From contig LQPU01000001.1 in assembly GCA_002101905.1 (NCBI GenBank), positions 62,001 through 126,000 of the forward strand: a DNA stretch of 64,000 nucleotides. Reading direction: 5' to 3'. Shown in pieces: positions 57,954 to 64,000 of the stretch (the first letter of the stretch is position 1; every line of letters starts with the position of its first letter). The notes beneath the pieces are model-generated. The model was not told where the DNA came from, did no database searches, and saw only the letters and a program-made list of their open reading frames with translations. The position numbers and the translations under genes are program-made. The DNA comes from Mycobacterium shimoidei (lineage in GTDB: Bacteria; Actinomycetota; Actinomycetes; Mycobacteriales; Mycobacteriaceae).

Positions 57954-59204
57954 TTATAGCAGTGGTCGCCGCTCGGTCGGCCGGCGCAGTAGCCTCTGCT
58001 CGATCAGGTCAGCACCGTGGGCGACACCGCCGGTGGCGGCGAATCCTTCGGCCACCCGGCGCGCCCCGTCGGCCATCGACATCGCCTGCAGCACTTTAGA
58101 TTTCAGCCGAGAAGGAGTCAGCTTTCTCGCTGGCAACCGGGTCCCGCAGCCGGAGACTTCGACGCGACGCGCCACTTCGAATTGGTCGCGGCCGTGCGGG
58201 ACAACACATACCGGTACTCCGCGCGTGAGCGCCTTTTGGGTGGAACCCATCCCGCCGTGGGTGATCGCGCAGATCGCCCGGTCCAGCACGGGACCGTGCG
58301 GCACGAACGTCGCAACGGTTGCGTTAGCGGGCACGGCGATGCCCCCTGGTACGCCGACGCGAAGAGTCACGACCAGGTGAATTGGCTCCTCGGCCAACGC
58401 TTTCATCGCGGTGAGCGCCAGACCCATGTCGTTTTGCTGCTCAGAGGATATAGAGACCAGCACGATCGGCTGCTCGATGTCGTCGAGCCAGCGCGGGATG
58501 TCGGCGGGTGGATCGAAGTCGCAGGAGCCGATCATCTGGACCGACTCGCCCCAGTCCGGGTGCGGATATTCGAAGGGCTCACCGCTGGCGACCAATATCA
58601 ACGGGGCCCGCCGAACGAATTCGTCGGCGGAGTGCACCGGTACCGCGCCCGCCTTCGCGCGGACGGCGTTGAGCGGACCCAACATCGCCTTCTCCACCAC
58701 GCCGAGCACGACGGGGCGCAGCGCAGCGTCGCGGATCCGGCCCGCCCAGCCCGGCAACGGCCGCAGTCCAGGCCCGAAGGGCGGCACACCGCGTGATCGC
58801 AGGAACGGGGTGTAGGGCCAGAACGCCAGCCACGGCAGATCACCGGCGTCGGCGGCGGCTGCGGCACCCCAGCAGTTCGCGTCGATGATCATCGTGTCTG
58901 GCTCGACGGAGCGGATCGCGTTGTGCAGGTCGCCGACCTCGTATGCGGCCCGCTTGCCGAAAATCTGGCAGGCCAGCCCTAATGCCGACCGGCTGTTGGG
59001 CGCCGTCCAGTCCGACATCTCGATGTCCTCGATGCGCGAATCGATGGCCTCGGTGTCGAACCCAAGCTGGCGACCCACGGGTACGCCGGCCGCAAGTGTG
59101 CGCAACGCGATGCGGTGACCCCGTCGGTGTAATTCGATCAGTAGCGCACAGATCGGATAGAGATTGCCCAGGGCAGCCGAGGTATACGCCAAAATCGTTG
59201 CCAT
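57954..59204 (-). CDS. GT1-type glycosyltransferase (MurG/UGT fold)
   Basis: A 416-aa protein. The N-terminus, MATILAYTSAALGNLYPICALLIELHRRGH, is the acceptor-domain start of macrolide/sterol-type glycosyltransferases; CAITHGGMGSTQKALTRGVPVCVVPHGRDQFEVARRV is the donor-binding motif with the catalytic-type HGG and the DQ pair. It uses a nucleotide sugar on a lipophilic acceptor, which is unknown. It lies 7 bp from sugI and touches the TetR gene, and it does not belong to the M. tuberculosis dacB1-sugI-nagA order. Confidence 0.9.
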   Translation of the reverse strand: MATILAYTSAALGNLYPICALLIELHRRGHRIALRTLAAGVPVGRQLGFDTEAIDSRIEDIEMSDWTAPNSRSALGLACQIFGKRAAYEVGDLHNAIRSVEPDTMIIDANCWGAAAAADAGDLPWLAFWPYTPFLRSRGVPPFGPGLRPLPGWAGRIRDAALRPVVLGVVEKAMLGPLNAVRAKAGAVPVHSADEFVRRAPLILVASGEPFEYPHPDWGESVQMIGSCDFDPPADIPRWLDDIEQPIVLVSISSEQQNDMGLALTAMKALAEEPIHLVVTLRVGVPGGIAVPANATVATFVPHGPVLDRAICAITHGGMGSTQKALTRGVPVCVVPHGRDQFEVARRVEVSGCGTRLPARKLTPSRLKSKVLQAMSMADGARRVAEGFAATGGVAHGADLIEQRLLRRPTERRPLL

Positions 59205-59797
59205 TATGGCTCTTTCGTTGTGAGCGGTTCGAGCATTTCGCGTAGCGCGGCGGCGGTCTCCGCGCGGCTGAGCCCGAAGTCGATTCGCAGCAACTCCCAG
59301 GTGCGTAGGTCGCAGATAGCGACAAGTTCGGCGAGCCGTCGGGATCTGTTGGGTTCCTTCAGCCCGTCAAGAGCGTCGGGGAACATCGCCTGGCACCAGT
59401 CCCGGTGATAGCGCTTTGCCGCTGCGATGGTGTCAGCGACGGCAGGTGCCGTGTGTTGTTCTGACAGCAGGTGGAGCATCAGGCGGCCCCAGTCCTCGTA
59501 GTGCTGCACGAGGTTGGCCACGATGTCGGCGACGTTATTGGGCACAGCGTGGCCGCGCTGCTCGTGGACCTCGGCCGTGAAGCGGGTGACCGCGGCTGCG
59601 AATACCGAATCCTTGTCGCCGAACCGGCGCAGGATGGTCTGCACCGTCACGCCGGACCGCGCGGCGATATCGGCGAGGGTGATCTCGCGGAATGGCTTTT
59701 CGGCGACGAGGTCCTTGGTCGCGCCGAGGATGTTGTCGGCGGTCTGTGCCGCGGCGATGGCGCGGTTGGTCATCCGGTAAGGCCGTGGCGCATTCAT
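59204..59797 (-). CDS. TetR-family regulator
   Basis: A 197-aa TetR protein: NILGATKDLVAEKPFREITLADIAARSGVTVQTILRRFGDKDSVF is the DNA-binding domain. It ends at the first base of the glycosyltransferase start and begins 44 bp after the desaturase stop, so it sits inside one minus-strand unit. Targets may be the palindromes upstream of the desaturase (60871-60905). Confidence 0.9.
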   Translation of the reverse strand: MNAPRPYRMTNRAIAAAQTADNILGATKDLVAEKPFREITLADIAARSGVTVQTILRRFGDKDSVFAAAVTRFTAEVHEQRGHAVPNNVADIVANLVQHYEDWGRLMLHLLSEQHTAPAVADTIAAAKRYHRDWCQAMFPDALDGLKEPNRSRRLAELVAICDLRTWELLRIDFGLSRAETAAALREMLEPLTTKEP

Positions 59798-59841
59798 GTT
59801 AGTTAGATTAACACGAAATTGCCCGGCCGGCGGGTGTCGTT

Positions 59842-60858
59842 TCAGCGTCCGCTCAGCGTGAGCGTCCCTTTAGTGTCGAGCACCTTGTTGGCGGTGATCT
59901 TCTCGGCCTTGCGGGCCTCGCGCTCGAGGTAGCGCTGCTTGGAGACGTCGAATTTGTCGCAGGCCACTTCGAGCTCCTTGATCAGCACCGCCAGGTCGTC
60001 GCGCATCCGGGCGGCCTCGCCGGTGAAATCCTCACGTTCGAAGATGCGCCATTTCCTGAGCACCGGCATGACCACTTCGTCGAGATGGATGCGTGGGTCG
60101 TAGACGCCGCCGACGGCGATGATGACGGCCTTGCGGCGGAACTCGGGCACCGTGAATCCGGGCATCTGGAAGTTGCGCAGCACCCGATGCACCGACTTCA
60201 TCGCCTGGTTGGGCGCGATCTCCAGCCCTGCTTCGGTGACGTCCCGATAAAAGATCATGTGCAGGTTCTCGTCGTGCGACACCCTGGCCATCAGCTGATC
60301 GGCGATCGTCTCGTTGCAGGCCTTACCGGTGTTGCGGTGCGAGACGCGGGTGGCCAGTTCCTGGAACGACACATAAACGACGGAGTCAAACAGGCTCTCG
60401 GCGAAAAGGTCGCCCTGATGGTTCTGGCCCGGGCTGAAGCCGCGGGTGATCTGCTCGACGCGCAGCTTCTCCAGCTCGACCGGGTCGACCGCACGAGTGA
60501 CGACGAGGTAATCGCGTAGCGCGGTGCTGTGCCGGTTTTCTTCGGCGGTCCATCGGTTGACCCACTGTCCCCAGGCACCGTCGATGCCGAAATTCATCGC
60601 GATCTCGCGGTGATAGGACGGCAGGTTGTCCTCGGTCAGCAGGTTCTGCACCATCGCCACTCGCGCGACATCAGGCAGTTTGCATTGCTCGGGTTCCCAA
60701 TCTTGGCCGCCCAGGGCAAAGAAGTTCCTGCCGTCCGACCACGGGATGTAGTCGTGTGGATTCCATTCCTTGAACATCGAGATATGACGGTTGAGCAGGC
60801 GCTCTACCACGGGCTCGAGTTCGTGAAGGAGCTGCGGGTCGGTCAGGGCCTTCGGCAT
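59842..60858 (-). CDS. Acyl-ACP desaturase, DesA1-like
   Basis: A 338-aa protein close to mycobacterial DesA1 (same length). Diiron ligands are present: EENRHS (EExxH) and DENLHM (DExxH), with NLPSYHREIAM and SFQELATRVSHRNTG between them. It would introduce a double bond into acyl-ACP chains bound for mycolic acids or membrane lipids. M. tuberculosis desA1 lies elsewhere (Rv0824c), so this is either a relocated desA1 or a second copy. First gene of the unit with TetR and glycosyltransferase. Confidence 0.93.
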   Translation of the reverse strand: MPKALTDPQLLHELEPVVERLLNRHISMFKEWNPHDYIPWSDGRNFFALGGQDWEPEQCKLPDVARVAMVQNLLTEDNLPSYHREIAMNFGIDGAWGQWVNRWTAEENRHSTALRDYLVVTRAVDPVELEKLRVEQITRGFSPGQNHQGDLFAESLFDSVVYVSFQELATRVSHRNTGKACNETIADQLMARVSHDENLHMIFYRDVTEAGLEIAPNQAMKSVHRVLRNFQMPGFTVPEFRRKAVIIAVGGVYDPRIHLDEVVMPVLRKWRIFEREDFTGEAARMRDDLAVLIKELEVACDKFDVSKQRYLEREARKAEKITANKVLDTKGTLTLSGR

Positions 60859-60870
60859 GGCGCCCCCCAG

Positions 60871-60905
60871 TTATCTGTACCTGTAGGTTGCAGATAATAT
60901 ATCTG
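60871..60905. promoter_or_regulatory. Palindromes upstream of the desaturase
   Basis: CAGATAATATATCTG (60891-60905) is a perfect 15-base palindrome with a 3-bp centre. TTATCTG (60871-60877) and CAGATAA (60891-60897) form a second, overlapping inverted repeat, and CTGT/ACAG pairs continue beyond. The cluster covers the probable promoter, which is AT-rich in a GC-rich context. Likely an operator; the TetR two genes later or MadR are candidates. Confidence 0.55.
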
Positions 60906-60981
60906 TGCAATCCAGTTACAGACAAGTGTCGACACCTGGTGATGCCGGACTGTTACCAAGCGGCTGTTAGGAAGCGGCGTT

Positions 60982-62217
60982 TTAGAATCCGCGCTGCGGG
61001 CGGCGGTTGAGCGACCGGGCAACCATCATCAGACCGAACACGATGATCGCGCCGATCACCGCGACCCCGACGCGTACCGGCAGCGTATCGGCCGCCGGCA
61101 CCATCGGTGCGGCTCGCGTGCTCGCATTCGAGGGGTCTTCGGCCGCACCGGATTTGGCGGCGACCAGTGACGGGTCGGGTTCGATCAGCGTCCCGACCCG
61201 GGTGCCGGGGGCGGTGGCGAAGCCGTAGTCGAGCAGGTGCGCGGCTTGCTCCCAGGGCGCAATCGGCTGGCGGGTGCCGTGCAGCAGCACCGCCATCAAG
61301 CGGCGTCCGTCCCGGTTGGCGGCACCCACGAACGTCTGTCCGGCGTCGTCGGTGTAGCCGGTCTTGCCACCGAGGGCCCCCGGATAATGGTAGAGCAGCT
61401 GGTTGTCGTTCTCCAGCTCGTAGCCGGGGGCACCACCGTGGCCGGGGAAGTCGAAAGTGCGGGTGGCGACGATCTGGGCGAACGTCGGATTTTGCCAGGC
61501 ATAGCGGTAGAACAAACCGATGTCGTAGGCCGAGGTACTCATGCCCGGGCCGTCCAGCCCCGACGGCGTCGCGACGCGGGTGTCGCGGCCGCCGAGCTTG
61601 TTGGCCAGCGCGTTGATCTTCTCCAACGCGACCTGCATGCCGCCCAGCTGGACGGCCAGCGCGTGCGCGGCGTCATTGCCGGAATGCATCAGCAGCCCGT
61701 GCAGCAGCTGGTTGACCGTGTAGGTGCCGTCCGGCGCGACGCCGACCTTGGTGCCCTCCTGTGCGGCGTCCTCCGGTGTGCCGTTGATCGTCTTGTTGAG
61801 GCTCAACTCGTTGAGTGCGGCCATTGCGACCAGCACCTTGATCACGCTGGCCGGGCGGTGTCTGCCGTGCGGGTCGCGGGCGGCGATGACCGCACCACTG
61901 TCCAGGTCCGCGACCAGCCACGCCTCGGCGGAGACGTCGCCGGGCACCGGCGGCGTGCCCGGCGCGGTGATGATGCCACAACCGCCCAGCGCGCTGCCGC
62001 CCACGGGCGCGGCCGGTACCGGTAGCGGAAGTGGGGGATCGCCGGCCTGCGGCACCTCCGAGGAGTCGACCGCCGGGGGCGTGGTCACCTTGTACGGGCA
62101 GGACCCGGCCTCGGCCTTGGGCTCGGCGGCGGCCGTGTGCACCGCCGGCAGCCCGACCACCGCGGATACCAGAAAAACGGCTGCTGCCAGGGAGGATGCA
62201 CAACGTAACACGGCCAT
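60982..62217 (-). CDS. dacB1: D-alanyl-D-alanine carboxypeptidase DacB1
   Basis: A 411-aa penicillin-binding protein. Signal peptide [26 protein letters not shown]; catalytic SxxK is PASVIK, SxN is HSGND and the KTG triad is GGKTGYTDD. The C-terminus has a membrane helix ([20 protein letters not shown]). It removes the terminal D-Ala from peptidoglycan stem peptides and so limits cross-linking. Corresponds to Rv3330. Confidence 0.94.
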   Translation of the reverse strand: MAVLRCASSLAAAVFLVSAVVGLPAVHTAAAEPKAEAGSCPYKVTTPPAVDSSEVPQAGDPPLPLPVPAAPVGGSALGGCGIITAPGTPPVPGDVSAEAWLVADLDSGAVIAARDPHGRHRPASVIKVLVAMAALNELSLNKTINGTPEDAAQEGTKVGVAPDGTYTVNQLLHGLLMHSGNDAAHALAVQLGGMQVALEKINALANKLGGRDTRVATPSGLDGPGMSTSAYDIGLFYRYAWQNPTFAQIVATRTFDFPGHGGAPGYELENDNQLLYHYPGALGGKTGYTDDAGQTFVGAANRDGRRLMAVLLHGTRQPIAPWEQAAHLLDYGFATAPGTRVGTLIEPDPSLVAAKSGAAEDPSNASTRAAPMVPAADTLPVRVGVAVIGAIIVFGLMMVARSLNRRPQRGF

Positions 62218-62299
62218 CGTGTGTGCAGACTAGGCGATTGGCGCCACGATTTCCGGGAGCCGCGCTGTGACTGATGTTGCAGAAGTTAAAAACTGGGAT

Positions 62300-63304
62300 T
62301 TACAGCGCGGTGGCTTGCAGGTCGACATATGCGACGGCGGGGTAGTTGATCGTGCCCATCCACAGCTTGCTGTCGGCCTCGACCAGACCGGTGACGACGC
62401 CGAAGTCGCGATGTGTGGTGCGCACCCCGGCCACAGCCGTGCCGTCGTCGGGGTCGAACGCGACCGCCCACACCTCGGGTTTGATGCGCGGTTGCAATCG
62501 CTCGGGCAACCGCCAGGCCGCCTTGCGCAGGATCGGCGCGCGTGGCAGTAGCCATTCCAGCGCGGTGTTGACCTCGGTCACCATCGCGACCCAGATCCGG
62601 CCGTCCGCACCGGTGGAGATGTTGTCGGGCATGCCCGGTAGGTGTACCGCCAGCGGCGTGACGGAGCCGGCCTGCGGACCGGTCAACCAATACTTCGACA
62701 GCCGCCGCGCCTGGGTCTCGGCGAACACCAAGGCCGATTCGTCAGCGGTCAGCGTCACGCCGTTGGCGAAGTACAGGCCGTCGACGAGCGTGCTGACGGC
62801 GCCGTCGGTGCCCAGCCGGAACAGGGCGCCACGCCCGCGTGCCTCGACGATGGCCGCGGTGTAGTGCTCGATGTGGAAGTCGCAGGTGGACTCGGTGAAA
62901 TAGATTGTGCCGTCTGCAGTTTCGGTGACGTTGGAACAGAACATCAGCGCTCTGCCGTCCACTGATTCGACCAGCGACTGCAGTTTGCGGCTCACCGGAT
63001 CCAGGGCCAGCAGTCCGCGGTAGCTATCGCAGACGAGCAGCCGCCCGTCGCGGGCAACGTGCATGCCCAGCGGGCGTCCGCCGGTGTCGGCGACGACGAC
63101 GACGGGTTCTCCTCCGTCCGTGGGGATTTGAACGATCCGGCCGTCGTCCAATCCGGTCCACAGCCGGCCGCCGTTATCGACCACCACGTCCTCGGGTCCG
63201 TTGCCGGGCAACCGAACAACCGTGACGTCGGCCGACGGCACGGCGGGCAGCGGGTCGACGGGCGGGGGCTGCCAGCGCACCGGATTGACCCGTGGTTTCG
63301 TCAT
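62300..63304 (-). CDS. SMP-30/strictosidine-synthase-like beta-propeller protein
   Basis: A 334-aa protein: GNGPEDVVVDNGGRLWTGLDDGRI, GGRPLGMHVARDGRLLVCDSYRGLL, FANGVTLTADESALVFAETQARRLSKYWLTG and LPGMPDNISTGADGRIWVAMV are repeated propeller blades with a calcium-binding type Asn/Asp pattern. It probably hydrolyses lactones or esters. Overlaps the upstream aminotransferase by ATGA, so the two work as a unit. Confidence 0.9.
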   Translation of the reverse strand: MTKPRVNPVRWQPPPVDPLPAVPSADVTVVRLPGNGPEDVVVDNGGRLWTGLDDGRIVQIPTDGGEPVVVVADTGGRPLGMHVARDGRLLVCDSYRGLLALDPVSRKLQSLVESVDGRALMFCSNVTETADGTIYFTESTCDFHIEHYTAAIVEARGRGALFRLGTDGAVSTLVDGLYFANGVTLTADESALVFAETQARRLSKYWLTGPQAGSVTPLAVHLPGMPDNISTGADGRIWVAMVTEVNTALEWLLPRAPILRKAAWRLPERLQPRIKPEVWAVAFDPDDGTAVAGVRTTHRDFGVVTGLVEADSKLWMGTINYPAVAYVDLQATAL

Positions 63305-64000
63305 AGCCTGCTCCCGATCTCGGTCAGCACCTGACGCAGGGTGGATGCGATTTCGTCGAACTCGTCTTGGCCGCTGATCAGCGGCGGCGCCAGCACGATC
63401 GCCGGGTCGCCGCGCTCGTCGATGCGGCAGTACAGTCCCGCCTCAAAGAGTCCTGCCACGATTGCCGGCAGCAGCCGACGGCGATCCTCGGTCGTGAGGG
63501 TCTGCTTGGTGGCCTGGTCCTTGACCAATTCGATGGAGTAAAAGTAGCCCTCGCCGCGAACGTCGCCGACGATCGGAAGGTCGTAGAGCCCCTCCAACGC
63601 GGCGCGGAGTCGGGGCGCGTGGTGTTTGACGCGGTCGTTGAGACGCTCACGCTCGAAGATGTCCAGGTTGGCCAGCGCCACCGCCGCCGACACCGGATGC
63701 CCGCCGAAGGTGTAGCCGTGCGGGAACGTCGTCGCGCCGTCGTTGAACGGCTCGAACAATCGGTCGCTGGCGATCATCGCGCCGATCGGCGAGTAGCCCG
63801 ACGTCAATCCCTTGGCGCAGGTGATCATGTCCGGCACGTAGCCGAAGTCGTCACAGGCGAACATCGAGCCGATCCGCCCATACGCGCAAATCACTTCATC
63901 GGAGACCAGTAGGACGTCGTACTCGTCGCAAATCTCGCGTACGCGTTCGAAATAGCCCGGCGGGGGCGGGATGCTGCCGCCCGCGTTCTGCACCGGTTCG
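63301..64000 (-). CDS. Class III aminotransferase, C-terminal part (5' end outside the window)
   Basis: About 233 codons are visible. DVLLVSDEVICAYGRIGSMFA is the PLP-binding Asp region, MITCAKGLTSGYSPIGAMI carries the Schiff-base Lys and TFPHGYTFGGHPVSAAVALANL the phosphate-binding Thr segment. It fits omega-type aminotransferases such as Rv3329. The amine donor and acceptor are unknown. The start lies beyond base 64000. Confidence 0.92.
   Translation of the reverse strand, partial: EPVQNAGGSIPPPPGYFERVREICDEYDVLLVSDEVICAYGRIGSMFACDDFGYVPDMITCAKGLTSGYSPIGAMIASDRLFEPFNDGATTFPHGYTFGGHPVSAAVALANLDIFERERLNDRVKHHAPRLRAALEGLYDLPIVGDVRGEGYFYSIELVKDQATKQTLTTEDRRRLLPAIVAGLFEAGLYCRIDERGDPAIVLAPPLISGQDEFDEIASTLRQVLTEIGSRL

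Overview
The window is high-GC (about 65%) actinobacterial DNA and almost certainly comes from a Mycobacterium chromosome. Gene families and order match the M. tuberculosis Rv3372-Rv3329 segment, as I remember it: otsB2, dnaE2, the Rv3369 F420-type protein, Rv3368c nitroreductase, Rv3366 SpoU/TrmL methyltransferase, the Rv3365c-Rv3362c conservon, the Rv3359 flavin oxidoreductase, folD, Rv3355c, the Rv3342 methyltransferase, metA, metC, icd1, trpS, yhjD-like Rv3335c, nagA, sugI, dacB1 and a class III aminotransferase. No rRNA, tRNA or CRISPR array was found.

Layout. (1) 1-4.65 kb: divergent otsB/dnaE2 with an SOS box, a small secreted protein, and an SDR gene broken by an internal deletion. 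(2) 4.8-21.8 kb: a REP13E12-type DUF222/HNH endonuclease gene split by a 15.6-kb integrated element. The element carries a large serine integrase, two Xis-like HTH proteins, a prim-pol/ATPase replication protein, an iteron and AT-rich region that looks like an origin, a TerS-like HTH protein, a small serine recombinase, a Vsr + m5C methyltransferase + restriction endonuclease cassette, several unknown proteins, an FtsH-like HEAGH protein and a large terminase. It has no recognisable portal or tail genes, so it looks like a phage satellite or phiRv1-like element. (3) 21.8-28.4 kb: flavin/F420 enzymes, RNA methyltransferase and a conservon (sensor kinase, roadblock, DUF742, GTPase). (4) 28.5-33.9 kb: an FHA-ABC exporter and a type VII secretion effector-like module (EspC-like protein, DUF1023 hydrolase, LppA-like lipoprotein). 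(5) 33.8-45.0 kb: core metabolism, with folD, a metC-metA-methyltransferase operon behind a SAM-IV riboswitch, and tandem isocitrate dehydrogenases of two unrelated types. (6) 45.1-48.5 kb: a hydrolase and a second type VII module ending in a TNT (NAD-glycohydrolase toxin) domain with its immunity protein; the toxin is frameshifted. (7) 48.7-64 kb: trpS, a YihY-family membrane protein, a PucR regulator, a tandem pair of GreA-C-like genes (first one frameshifted) behind a long hairpin leader, SMR/DoxX/TetR/ICMT genes, then the nagA-sugI-glycosyltransferase-TetR-desaturase block, dacB1, an SMP-30-like protein and a partial aminotransferase.

Most noteworthy: the integrated element, whose attB can be rebuilt exactly to an in-frame 455-aa HNH protein and which has its own origin-like region and a restriction cassette; and the two paralogous type VII toxin modules, which share a delivery leader but carry different effector domains. 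Their parallel layout predicts that the LppA-like lipoprotein is an immunity factor. All homology statements are from reading motifs and from memory of the families; no database search was run.
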